NCBI GenBank assembly: GCA_963922415.1
Contig: CAWUIP010000005.1
Span: 12,732 to 76,731, forward strand
DNA from: Aliishimia sp963922415
GTDB lineage: Bacteria; Pseudomonadota; Alphaproteobacteria; Rhodobacterales; Rhodobacteraceae
Direction of reading: 5' to 3'
Length of the DNA: 64,000 nt
The notes below the pieces were generated by a model that did not search any database, had not been told where the DNA came from, and saw only the letters and a list, made by a program, of their open reading frames with translations. How positions within the stretch are numbered: the first letter of the stretch is position 1; the number at the start of each line of letters is the position of its first letter. Shown piece by piece: positions 44,112 to 52,168 of the stretch. A program made the position numbers and the translations under genes.

Positions 44112-44699
44112 ATGTCGAAGAAGCTCGCCGCTTTGACTCTGGCCGCTGCAGGGCTGTTGGTTACACCTGCTGCCGCATCCACAATTCTCTATTCGGGGTC
44201 GATTGACGAATCTGAAGGGTTCAACACGCCACTTGGCGGAGCGGATACAACCCTTTCCGATTTCAGCAACACCACCTCCGACCCCACTTTTGGGGTAAGC
44301 GGTGACACCACTGTGTTTGGCTACGTAGCAAACGACAGTGGAACATCCGCAACAGAAACCGACGGTTGGTCCATCGACTTTGGTTCGGAGATCTACTCTG
44401 GGTCTTTCTCATGGAGCCGCGTCGGCAGCGCTTTTGACGGCGAGTTGGTTGTCGGTCGTCGTGCCTTCGTACTGCCTGACTTCCTGTCCTCCGGTACAAT
44501 TGATTTGGGCGACCTGACCGGCTTGGTCACCTTCTCGTTCAACCCTGTTGCAGGCGCAGTTTCCGGTCCAGAAGCCGCAACTTGGGAACTTAATTTGACC
44601 GCGCCCGTGGCGGCGGTGCCATTGCCAGCGGGGTCTGTGCTGCTTCTGACAGGCCTTGCAGGTGCTGCAGCCCTCCGCCGCAAACAAAAAGCGGCCTAA
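44112..44699 (+). CDS. VPLPA-CTERM sorting-domain secreted protein (second copy type)
   Basis: A 195-residue exported protein. The signal peptide spans residues 1-23 (MSKKLAALTLAAAGLLVTPAAAS). A beta-rich, acidic middle follows, and the C-terminal VAAVPLPAGSVLLLTGLAG plus RRKQKAA is a clear VPLPA-CTERM sorting signal. It is unrelated to the 339-residue protein at 20.9 kb apart from this tail. The very strong terminator immediately downstream suggests a monocistronic, well-expressed gene. Function is unknown; surface display via exosortase is inferred. Confidence 0.86.
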   Translation: MSKKLAALTLAAAGLLVTPAAASTILYSGSIDESEGFNTPLGGADTTLSDFSNTTSDPTFGVSGDTTVFGYVANDSGTSATETDGWSIDFGSEIYSGSFSWSRVGSAFDGELVVGRRAFVLPDFLSSGTIDLGDLTGLVTFSFNPVAGAVSGPEAATWELNLTAPVAAVPLPAGSVLLLTGLAGAAALRRKQKAA

Positions 44700-44721
44700 G
44701 CGCGCCAACCCTATCACAGTC

Positions 44722-44763
44722 AAATTGACCCGCGCGGGCCCCCTCCGCGCGGGTCAATTTTTT
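44722..44763 (+). terminator. Strong Rho-independent terminator
   Basis: A perfect 16-bp stem (44722-44737 with 44745-44760) and a seven-base loop; its 3' arm runs into six consecutive T residues at 44758-44763. It lies 22 bases after the VPLPA-CTERM stop and is the best intrinsic terminator in the window. Confidence 0.93.
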
Positions 44764-44861
44764 GCTAGACGCGATGTTGTCGGGGCGCGCATCATGACCT
44801 GCCGGTTGCCCTTTGGCCTGCAAGCCCCTAGCTATCCGGCATGCTTTTGAAAGGATGCCCC

Positions 44862-46682
44862 ATGTTCCAACTGCCCGTTCCCGTTCGCGATGCAAATACC
44901 GCCGCCGGAGGGCGCGATTTGGGGGCGCTTCCAGAATGGAACTTAGACGACCTTTATACGGGTGACGACGCACCCGAACTGGCCCGCGACTTATCCTGGT
45001 TGGAAGAGGCCTGCGCAGGCTTTGCGGCGGACTATGAGGGCAAGCTAGGCACGCTTGATGCGGCGGGCCTTTTGGACTGCGTCCAGCGCAACGAAAAGAT
45101 CAGCCAAGTCGCCGGGCGCATCATGTCCTTTGCCGGTCTGCGCTATTACCAGCAGACCACGGATGGCGGTCGGGCCAAGTTCATGTCCGACGCGCAGGAG
45201 AAAATCACGAATTACACCACGCCCTTGGTGTTCTTCACGTTGGAACTCAACCGGCTGGACGATGCGCATTTGGCGGGCCTGTTAGAGCAGTTGCCGGAGC
45301 TTGCGCGGTATAAGCCCGTCTTTGACCGCATCCGCGCGATGAAGCCTTACCAACTGTCGGACGAGATGGAGAAATTTCTGCACGACCTCGGCGTTGTCGG
45401 TGACGCGTGGGAGCGGCTCTTTGACGAGACGATTGCGGGCCTCAGCTTTACCGTAGACGGCGAAGAGATGGGGATCGAGGCGACGCTGAACCTGCTGACC
45501 GAGCAGGACCGCGCCAAGCGCCAAGCCGCAAGCGAGGAGCTGGCCGCCGTCTTTCAAGACAATATCAAGATCTTCGCCCGCGTGCACAACACGCAAACCA
45601 AAGAGAAAGAGATCCTTGACCGGTGGCGCGGCATGCCCACGGCGCAGACCGGGCGGCACCTCAGCAACGATGTGGAGCCCGAGGTGGTCGAGGCGCTGCG
45701 CAACGCTGTGGTGAGCGCCTATCCGAAGCTGTCGCACCGGTACTATGAACTGAAACGCAAATGGCTCGGACTGGACAAGATGCAGGTTTGGGACCGCAAC
45801 GCACCGCTGCCGATGGAAGACACACGGATCGTCGATTGGGATGCGGCAGAAAAGACCGTGATGGACGCCTATACCGCGTTCGACCCGCGCATGGGAGACC
45901 TCGCTGCCCCCTTCTTTTCCAAGGGCTGGATCGATGCGGGCGTGAAACCGGGCAAAGCCCCTGGTGCCTTTGCGCATCCCACAGTGACCAACGTGCATCC
46001 TTACGTGATGCTGAACTATTTGGGCAAACCGCGCGACGTGATGACGCTCGCCCACGAACTTGGGCACGGCGTGCACCAGGTCTTGGCTGCCGAGCAGGGC
46101 GAAATGCTGTCCTCGACCCCGCTCACGCTCGCGGAAACCGCCTCTGTCTTTGGCGAGATGCTGACGTTCCGCAAAATGCTGGACGCCGCCGACAGCCCTG
46201 AGACCCGCAAGGTCCTGCTGGCGGGCAAGGTCGAGGATATGATCAACACGGTCGTGCGCCAGATCGCGTTCTATGACTTCGAATGCAAACTGCACGCCGC
46301 CCGGCGCGAGGGTGAGTTGACGCCCGAAGACATCGGCGCGTTGTGGATGTCCGTGCAAGGCGAAAGCCTTGGCCCAGCCTTTGAGTTCATGGACGGGTAT
46401 GAGAAGTTTTGGGCCTATATCCCGCATTTCGTCCACTCGCCCTTCTACGTCTATGCCTATGCGTTCGGCGACGGGCTTGTGAACGCGCTTTACTCTGTCT
46501 ACGCCGACGGGGCCGAAGGATTTGAAGACAAATACTTCGACATGCTCCGCGCAGGCGGTTCCAAACACCACAAAGAGCTTCTGGCGCCCTTCGGCCTTGA
46601 CGCATCCGACCCGGCGTTCTGGGACAAGGGCCTGAGCATGATTTCCGGCTTCATCGACGAGTTGGAGGCGATGGAAGAATAG
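44862..46682 (+). CDS. pepF: M3-family oligoendopeptidase F
   Basis: A 606-residue zinc metallopeptidase that cleaves short peptides in the cytoplasm. HELGH at residues 398-402 is the zinc site, with the third ligand Glu in the following LTLAETASVFGEML helix. The N-terminal helical PepF domain is present. ATG 44862 is used because AAGGA lies eight bases upstream; ATG 44841 in frame is less well placed. It stands alone between a terminator and the convergent HemG-like gene. Confidence 0.95.
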   Translation: MFQLPVPVRDANTAAGGRDLGALPEWNLDDLYTGDDAPELARDLSWLEEACAGFAADYEGKLGTLDAAGLLDCVQRNEKISQVAGRIMSFAGLRYYQQTTDGGRAKFMSDAQEKITNYTTPLVFFTLELNRLDDAHLAGLLEQLPELARYKPVFDRIRAMKPYQLSDEMEKFLHDLGVVGDAWERLFDETIAGLSFTVDGEEMGIEATLNLLTEQDRAKRQAASEELAAVFQDNIKIFARVHNTQTKEKEILDRWRGMPTAQTGRHLSNDVEPEVVEALRNAVVSAYPKLSHRYYELKRKWLGLDKMQVWDRNAPLPMEDTRIVDWDAAEKTVMDAYTAFDPRMGDLAAPFFSKGWIDAGVKPGKAPGAFAHPTVTNVHPYVMLNYLGKPRDVMTLAHELGHGVHQVLAAEQGEMLSSTPLTLAETASVFGEMLTFRKMLDAADSPETRKVLLAGKVEDMINTVVRQIAFYDFECKLHAARREGELTPEDIGALWMSVQGESLGPAFEFMDGYEKFWAYIPHFVHSPFYVYAYAFGDGLVNALYSVYADGAEGFEDKYFDMLRAGGSKHHKELLAPFGLDASDPAFWDKGLSMISGFIDELEAMEE

Positions 46683-46721
46683 TGCGAAAGGGCCGCTTGG
46701 CGACGGAAACGATTGCCATCG

Positions 46722-47255
46722 CTAAGCCGCCGCTGTGCCCGTAAATTGCGTGACACAATCTGCCAATGTGTCCCAGTCCGTGAATTCGTGTTCTTCGTCT
46801 GCAGGCACATTCTCATGTCCCCGCAGCACGACGAACTCCAGAACCTGTGCCTCGTAGGCGCCATACCACTTGGTGCGGATCGCCCCCGGCACCAGCATTA
46901 CCGCGTCTGGTTGGAGCCCTGTACGCATGCAAAGCTCTTCTACATACTCCTGCGCCTCCGCCTCTCCTTCGGCAAAAGCGGCACTAAGACTGACCGACAA
47001 TAACAGGGTCGGCACTGCGGCGAGCTGCACGTCGTTTGACGCCAGAAAGGCCTCGAATTCTGCCCCGTGACGCCGCTCGTGCACCGAACCAGCCAGGATC
47101 ACCCGCTCTACACGGTCAAAGGGCAGATCCTCTGCCAAATCCGCAGTGTCGACGAGCTGAACATTTTCGCCAAGATCGATCAAAAGGGCTTCAATAAACT
47201 GCGCGACCTTCTCGGTCTGCCCTTCCACAGTTGCATATACGATCAGTGTCGTCAT
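46722..47255 (-). CDS. Flavodoxin-domain protein, HemG-like (putative protoporphyrinogen oxidase)
   Basis: A 177-residue flavodoxin-fold protein. The FMN phosphate loop is ATVEGQTEKVA near the N-terminus, and the later blocks VILAGSVHERRHGAEFEAFL and VPGAIRTKWYGAYE match HemG. HemG oxidises protoporphyrinogen IX in heme synthesis, but flavodoxin-fold relatives may do other redox work, and I cannot separate them here. AGGAGG lies upstream; both ATG 47255 and GTG 47258 fit. It is convergent with pepF. Confidence 0.75.
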   Translation of the reverse strand: MTTLIVYATVEGQTEKVAQFIEALLIDLGENVQLVDTADLAEDLPFDRVERVILAGSVHERRHGAEFEAFLASNDVQLAAVPTLLLSVSLSAAFAEGEAEAQEYVEELCMRTGLQPDAVMLVPGAIRTKWYGAYEAQVLEFVVLRGHENVPADEEHEFTDWDTLADCVTQFTGTAAA

Positions 47256-47333
47256 CACGCCTGTCCTCCTGTGCCACCCAATTTACGGGTCAGGAACAGA
47301 CACGCTTTGATAGAGATCAAGAAAGCAGCAGCG

Positions 47334-47633
47334 TCAGTCGAGCTCGGTCCAAGGCCAAGGCTTGACCTCGCTGGCCCCGGTTTGGAACCGCGCCGCTTTT
47401 GCCATCCAGATCCCCAAATCAGTGCCGAAATCCGCCAAACGTTCGTTGGGTGTCCCGCTGTTCAACGCCATGATCACAAATTGCAGCACCGTAGCGACCC
47501 CCAAGACGGTCGAGGCGAGCGACAGCATAAACCAAATCAGCACCATATAGACGAGCCGCATCCACAACGCATCTTTGGTGGCCTCGGGCTGCTCCCCGTG
47601 AATGCGGCCTGCGACTTTTGCCTCGTCGTCCAT
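47334..47633 (-). CDS. DUF4389 membrane protein
   Basis: A 99-residue protein with one or two membrane helices (RLVYMVLIWFMLSLASTVLG, VATVLQFVIMALNSG). The downstream conserved block NERLADFGTDLGIWMAKAARFQT and the PWPWTELD ending are typical of DUF4389. The family has no known function, but it often precedes or accompanies oxidase or lipase genes. The start at 47633 avoids a 24-residue leader that runs into the intergenic space. It lies 68 bases downstream of the coiled-coil membrane gene on the same strand. Confidence 0.78.
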   Translation of the reverse strand: MDDEAKVAGRIHGEQPEATKDALWMRLVYMVLIWFMLSLASTVLGVATVLQFVIMALNSGTPNERLADFGTDLGIWMAKAARFQTGASEVKPWPWTELD

Positions 47634-47701
47634 TGTCGAACCCCCATGTGGTTTGGCGCAGTATAACCAATCCGTCGGGCAAGGTCGAACCCCCGCAGAC
47701 G

Positions 47702-48439
47702 TCACCCGTCAGGCAGGATGTCTTTGCGTTTGCCCAGGAAGTTCTTCAGCAAATTGTGGATTCCTTCGGCCCCACCGGCCAACAGCAGCGTGGTGATGAA
47801 AACATCATAAGCCGTCAGTACCTGGTACTGCCAATACCCGATGGTAAATGTGTCTGCGGCAGAGACGAGGCGGATCACAGCATCTGCTTCATGCGCCCTG
47901 TCCAAAATGATGAAATCCTCGGGAAAGAGGTTGCCCAGGACCCGAACACCGACCAAAGACGCGCCTGCGCTCAGCAGCAAAGAAACGCTTACCGCTTCGG
48001 TGGTCTTCTTAACGCGGACTTTTTCCAAGGCCGGCTGGGCCGTCCGACGCGCCGTATCAAGCCGGACGCGCGCCTGCGTGACTTGTTGTGCTTGCACTTC
48101 GGCCTTGTCCATAAAGTCTTGCGCCGTCGCCGGGTTTGCCGTTGCAAGGGCCGCGGCCTCTTTCAGAGCCGTGAGCGACTTTTCCTCAAGATCCAGGTGT
48201 TTTTCAGCCAAGCGAACTTCGCGGCGGCCCGACATCTCTTGCGCAATATATTTATTGGAAACATAGACTTCCACCGAACGCTCGACCACCAGCGCCACGA
48301 AAATCAAGGTGAGAAACTTCTCACCCAAATCCGCCGCCGACAACGCGTTCAGTGAGATGGGGACAAAGCCGAGACCGGCTGCGGTCACGCAGATGGCTAT
48401 TCCAACGGCAATCAGTAGGGTGACAGACCCACGTTCCAT
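47702..48439 (-). CDS. Hypothetical membrane protein with central coiled coil
   Basis: A 245-residue protein I do not recognise. Two membrane helices lie in the first 60 residues (LLIAVGIAICVTAAGLGFV; FLTLIFVALVVERSVEVY). A charged coiled-coil region of about 75 residues follows (LAEKHLDLEEKSLTALKEAAAL...), and two more helices are near residues 150 and 210. The motif LVVERSVEVY and a late LLAGGAEGIHNLLKNFLG resemble uncharacterised alphaproteobacterial membrane proteins. With the DUF4389 gene it may form a small envelope unit. No function can be given. Confidence 0.75.
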   Translation of the reverse strand: MERGSVTLLIAVGIAICVTAAGLGFVPISLNALSAADLGEKFLTLIFVALVVERSVEVYVSNKYIAQEMSGRREVRLAEKHLDLEEKSLTALKEAAALATANPATAQDFMDKAEVQAQQVTQARVRLDTARRTAQPALEKVRVKKTTEAVSVSLLLSAGASLVGVRVLGNLFPEDFIILDRAHEADAVIRLVSAADTFTIGYWQYQVLTAYDVFITTLLLAGGAEGIHNLLKNFLGKRKDILPDG

Positions 48440-48512
48440 GTGAAAACTCCCTTAATCAAATATCGGGAGTCTACACCCCAGGCGGGAAATCTGTCAAAAC
48501 CTATACGGGCAT

Positions 48513-49493
48513 TTACGCATCAACCGGGCCTGCCGCGTCAAAAACACGGTCGATCATGGCCTGTGTGCCCCGCGCATCCTCCAGCGACCACGCATAAGGC
48601 GCGCCAGAGCGGATATGCGCGCCAAAGGCCTCGACTTGCAGCTTGTAGTGATTGGCGCCGGGCCAACGCTCTACCGACTGGGTCATCCCTTTGGACAGCT
48701 CAAGTTCTGCCTGGCCAAAGACGCCTGGATTGAACGGCGCGGTGAGGCGCATGACGCCCTCGGTGCCGATGAATGTCATCGTTTGGGCGGCGTGCATGCG
48801 CATCGAATTCACCCAATGCGCAGTAAATCCGTCAAACCGGGCCGAGACGCGGGCGACCACATCCACTCCGTTTTCAAAGTCGACATCGGCGTGGGTGATC
48901 TCCAAAGGCTCCTGACCGGTCAGCCAACGCGTCGCACCATAGGTATAGACACCGATATCGGGAATACCGCCGCCACCCGTCTCGGGGCGGTTGCGAATGT
49001 TCCCGGCTTCTGCGCGATTGTTATAGCAAAAGATCCCATCGACATGGACCAGCGCACCGATATCCCCGGCCAGATACCGCTCTTTCGCGCGCTGCCACTG
49101 CGGGTGATGGACGATCATATAAGCCTCTGTCGCAAAGGCGCTACCAGCATCGCGCGCGGCGATTAGGCCGTCGATCTCTTCTGCTGCCATCGCAATCGGC
49201 TTCTCGCAGAGCACATGTTTGCCCGCTGCCATGGCTTTCTGCGTCCACGCGACGTGCAAATGGTTTGGCAACGGGATGTAGACCGCATCAATGCGCGGAT
49301 CGCCCAGCAATGCGTCGTAATCTGTATAGACCTGCAACTCCGGTTCCATCGCCCGGAACGGCGCAGCCTTATCCGCATCGGATGTTGCGAGGGCCGCCAG
49401 TTGCGCACCAGAGGCCATATGGATCGCTGGCGCCATGTGCTGGCGCGCGAATTTCGCAGCACCCAAGACGCCCCACCTTACGGTTTCTTCCAT
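48513..49493 (-). CDS. Gfo/Idh/MocA family NAD(P)-dependent oxidoreductase
   Basis: A 326-residue dehydrogenase. The N-terminal Rossmann motif is WGVLGAAKFARQH, and CEKPIAM holds the conserved lysine of the EKP motif. A C-terminal alpha/beta domain follows, with GGGIPDIGVYTYGATRWL. These enzymes oxidise or reduce sugars, cyclitols or related polyols. No sugar transporter is adjacent, so a substrate is not suggested. It is preceded on the same strand by rpoH, but a strong terminator separates them. Confidence 0.9.
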   Translation of the reverse strand: MEETVRWGVLGAAKFARQHMAPAIHMASGAQLAALATSDADKAAPFRAMEPELQVYTDYDALLGDPRIDAVYIPLPNHLHVAWTQKAMAAGKHVLCEKPIAMAAEEIDGLIAARDAGSAFATEAYMIVHHPQWQRAKERYLAGDIGALVHVDGIFCYNNRAEAGNIRNRPETGGGGIPDIGVYTYGATRWLTGQEPLEITHADVDFENGVDVVARVSARFDGFTAHWVNSMRMHAAQTMTFIGTEGVMRLTAPFNPGVFGQAELELSKGMTQSVERWPGANHYKLQVEAFGAHIRSGAPYAWSLEDARGTQAMIDRVFDAAGPVDA

Positions 49494-49561
49494 GGCAAGC
49501 CTCCCCCTGTTGGCGCGATGTTACGCGACGACGCGCGCGAGAGAAAAGGGGCTCAGACAAG

Positions 49562-49596
49562 AAAAAGGGGCCCAAAGCGACTGCGCCTTGGGCCCC
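49562..49596 (-). terminator. Rho-independent terminator of rpoH
   Basis: On the leftward strand a nine-bp stem (GGGGCCCAA with TTGGGCCCC, arms 49567-49575 and 49588-49596) is extended inside the loop by a short GCG/CGC pairing. It is followed by TTTTT. It lies 117 bases after the rpoH stop and before the Gfo/Idh/MocA gene. Confidence 0.88.
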
Positions 49597-49712
49597 GACC
49601 GTGAGTGGTTATAGCGTTTCGGTTTTAACCTGGCGCATCCGGTGTCGCCAATGCCGCGCGATCGCCGAATTCACGGCAATGCATTGGGGATGCAAGTTCG
49701 ATCCATGGCGTC

Positions 49713-50609
49713 CTAGGCCGTGGCCAACATGCCCTTTTCGCGCGCCAGGTCCCGCATTTTCTTTTGCAGCTTTTCAAAGGCGCGCACTTCGATCTGGCGG
49801 ATCCGCTCGCGGCTGACAGAATACTGGCCCGACAAATCCTCCAGCGTCACAGGCTGCTCGGCCAAGCGGCGCTGGGTCAGAATGTCTTTTTCCCGCTCGT
49901 TCAGAACCGAAAGGGCTTGGGCCAACAATTCGCGCCGCGCGTCCAGCTCATCGCGCGCCTCGTAATCGGCGGCCTGATCGGCATCTTCATCTTCGAGCCA
50001 ATCCTGCCACTGCATTGTCCCCTCGCCCTCGCTGCCAACAGTGGCATTGAGCGACGCATCGCCGCCGGTCATCCGGCGGTTCATCGAGATCACTTCAGTT
50101 TCGGTTACGCCCAGGTCATGTGCGATCTGTTTGACGTTGTCGGGGTGCATATCGCCCTCTTCCAACGCGCCAATCCGGGCTTTCGCTTTGCGCAGGTTGA
50201 AAAACAGTTTCTTCTGCGCGGAAGTTGTGCCGAGTTTTACCAGGCTCCACGACCGCAGGATGTATTCCTGGATCGATGCGCGGATCCACCACATGGCATA
50301 GGTCGCCAGCCGGAAGCCCTTTTCAGGGTCAAACCGCTTCACAGCCTGCATCAGGCCCACATTGGCTTCCGAGATCACCTCTGCCTGCGGCAGGCCGTAT
50401 CCGCGATAGCCCATAGCGATCTTGGCGGCCAGCCGTAGGTGGGAGGTTACCATTTTATGGGCCGCGCCTGAATCTTGCTCTTCGACCCAGCGTTTGGCCA
50501 GCATGTATTCTTCTTCCGGCTCCAACAGCGGGAACTTCCGGATTTCTTGCAGATAGCGGTTTAGTCCACCCTCGGGACTTGGCGCAGGAAGCGTCGAGTA
50601 ATTTGCCAT
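49713..50609 (-). CDS. rpoH: RNA polymerase sigma-32 factor RpoH
   Basis: A 298-residue heat-shock sigma factor. Region 2 includes RLAAKIAMGYRGYGLPQAEVI and FDPEKGFRLATYAMWWIRASI (split for length). The RpoH box QKKLFFNLRK, which contacts core polymerase and FtsH/DnaK control, is intact. Region 4.2 ends YSVSRERIRQIEVRAFEKL. It directs transcription of chaperones and proteases. The type matches RpoHI of Rhodobacteraceae; these species often carry a second copy, which is not seen here. A candidate sigma-32 promoter lies upstream, so autoregulation is possible. Confidence 0.97.
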   Translation of the reverse strand: MANYSTLPAPSPEGGLNRYLQEIRKFPLLEPEEEYMLAKRWVEEQDSGAAHKMVTSHLRLAAKIAMGYRGYGLPQAEVISEANVGLMQAVKRFDPEKGFRLATYAMWWIRASIQEYILRSWSLVKLGTTSAQKKLFFNLRKAKARIGALEEGDMHPDNVKQIAHDLGVTETEVISMNRRMTGGDASLNATVGSEGEGTMQWQDWLEDEDADQAADYEARDELDARRELLAQALSVLNEREKDILTQRRLAEQPVTLEDLSGQYSVSRERIRQIEVRAFEKLQKKMRDLAREKGMLATA

Positions 50610-50645
50610 GTTATGTGCCCTCCCATGTTACGAGGCTTAACATCC

Positions 50646-50674
50646 ATATGGGTGCGCCATGAGCCCACTACAAG
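50646..50674 (-). promoter_or_regulatory. Candidate sigma-32 promoter for rpoH
   Basis: Read leftward, CTTGTAG (50668-50674) is followed after 14 bases by ACCCATAT (50653-50646), close to the heat-shock consensus CTTGAAA and CCCCATNT. The -10 element ends 37 bases before the rpoH start codon. This is a hand match, not a scored prediction. Confidence 0.45.
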
Positions 50675-50764
50675 GGGCGCGATGCGACTTACTCAACGAT
50701 ATTGGTTACCTAATGCTAAAAGGCCAGATGTGTGTCAGCGCGCTCACGCGCATGTGCTGTGCAG

Positions 50765-51787
50765 TTACTGCGAAAGTGTGCGCAAAAGCGCGGAGAAATC
50801 TGGCGGAAGCGGTGCCTCAAAGCGCAACATCTCGCCGGTCAGGGGATGTTTGATCCCCAAAACCGCCGCGTGAAGCGCCTGGCGGGGAAAGGCCGCAATC
50901 GCGGCACTGGCCTCGGCCGACACCCGCTCTGCGGCGAGCTTGCGCCGCCCGCCATAGACCGGATCCCCAACCAAACCATGCCCCGCATAGGCCATATGCA
51001 CCCGAATTTGATGGGTCCGCCCGGTTTCAAGGCGACACTCGACCAGCGCAAGCGCGGGTGGTGTGCCAAAACGCGCCTGGAGGCAGGCCCGGGTCACCGC
51101 ATGGCGCCCGCCCTCGAAAATGACCTGTTGACGCTGGCGGTCATGCTTGTGCCGATCCAACTGGGACGTGATCTTCAGCACGCCGCCCGTTTCGAAGGAC
51201 ACACCGCGCAAACCTCTGAGACGCGGATCTGATGCCTCTGGCACCCCGTAACACAGCGCCTGATAGGCCCGCTCGGCGCTGTGATTGGCGAACTGTTCAG
51301 CGAGCCCGTGATGTGCGGCGTCAGACTTCGCCACAACCAGCAGGCCAGAGGTGTCCTTGTCGATCCGGTGCACAATGCCCGGGCGGGCCACGCCGCCGAC
51401 GCCGGATAGGTCGGACCCACAATGGAACAAGAGCGCATTGACAAGCGTACCCGACGGCGTACCCGGCGCGGGATGGACGACCATGCCCGCAGGTTTGTTG
51501 ACGACGATCAGATCGGCATCCTCGAACACGATGTCCAGCGGCATGGCCTCGGCCTCGATATGCGTGGCGGCCGCAGCTTCGATCTGGATCACGATGGCGT
51601 CGCCCTCGGCCACAGGCGCTTTGGCGTCGCGCACCGCAGATCCGTTGACCGCGACCGCCCCTTCTGCGATCAGCCGCGCGAGACGGGTCCGCGACAAATG
51701 CGCGGCCTCTGGCACATCGCGGGCCAGCGCCTTATCAAGGCGCGGCGGCGGCGCGCTGCCTATTTCAAATGTCACTTGAGTGGTCAT
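50765..51787 (-). CDS. rluD: RluA-family 23S rRNA pseudouridine synthase (RluD-like)
   Basis: A 340-residue enzyme that isomerises uridines in 23S rRNA helix 69. An S4 RNA-binding domain spans about residues 15-75. The catalytic aspartate is Asp143 in HRIDKDTSGLL, and later motifs are LETGRTHQIRVHMAYAGHGLVGDPVYGG (split by function). The ATG at 51787 overlaps the divergent DUF6476 ATG (51786) within one CATG, so neither gene has private upstream sequence. GAGG lies ten bases before this start. RluD specificity over RluA/C is inferred from N-terminal S4 presence and length. Confidence 0.92.
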   Translation of the reverse strand: MTTQVTFEIGSAPPPRLDKALARDVPEAAHLSRTRLARLIAEGAVAVNGSAVRDAKAPVAEGDAIVIQIEAAAATHIEAEAMPLDIVFEDADLIVVNKPAGMVVHPAPGTPSGTLVNALLFHCGSDLSGVGGVARPGIVHRIDKDTSGLLVVAKSDAAHHGLAEQFANHSAERAYQALCYGVPEASDPRLRGLRGVSFETGGVLKITSQLDRHKHDRQRQQVIFEGGRHAVTRACLQARFGTPPALALVECRLETGRTHQIRVHMAYAGHGLVGDPVYGGRRKLAAERVSAEASAAIAAFPRQALHAAVLGIKHPLTGEMLRFEAPLPPDFSALLRTLSQ

Positions 51788-52091
51788 GACAGAAGAACCT
51801 CAATCCGAGCCCCAGAACTTACGCTTCCTGCGCAGACTTGTCACCCTACTGACAGGCATCATGATCTTTGGTGTTTTGGGCATCTTGGGCTTGCTGGCGA
51901 TGCGACTTGCACAACCAAGCGTCAACCTTGTGCCTTTGCCCGAAACGATCGTGCTGCCGGATGGAGAATCGGCGCAGAGTGTCACATATGGGCCCGGCTG
52001 GTACCTGGTGGTTACCACATCGCAGACCATTCTGGTCTTTGACGCAGCGACCGGCAACATTGTGCAAAACGTCGACCTGCGCGGAAATTGA
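51786..52091 (+). CDS. DUF6476 family small membrane protein
   Basis: A 101-residue protein with one membrane helix (LRRLVTLLTGIMIFGVLGILGLLAMRL, about residues 15-41) and a periplasmic beta-type domain (LPDGESAQSVTYGPGWYLVVTT). Related proteins occur beside rluD in Rhodobacteraceae, which is where I recognise it from, but the function is unknown. Its ATG overlaps the rluD start codon in a head-to-head CATG; a GTG at 51780 is in frame. Tandem hairpins follow the stop before the convergent NicO gene. Confidence 0.75.
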   Translation: MTEEPQSEPQNLRFLRRLVTLLTGIMIFGVLGILGLLAMRLAQPSVNLVPLPETIVLPDGESAQSVTYGPGWYLVVTTSQTILVFDAATGNIVQNVDLRGN

Positions 52092-52100
52092 TGAAAGTGT

Positions 52101-52161
52101 GGGTGCGTGCGGTGACGCACCCTACGGGGTGCCCCGAGTAAGGTGCGTCCCTGTACGCACC
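52101..52161. repeat. Two tandem GGTGCGT hairpins between convergent genes
   Basis: The first has stem GGGTGCGT (52101-52108) with ACGCACCC (52115-52122) and a six-base loop. The second has stem GGTGCGT (52142-52148) with ACGCACC (52155-52161) and a six-base loop. They share the core of the hairpin at 33613-33632. Placement between convergent stops fits a bidirectional terminator or REP-like element. Confidence 0.55.
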
Positions 52162-52168
52162 GCTGCCT

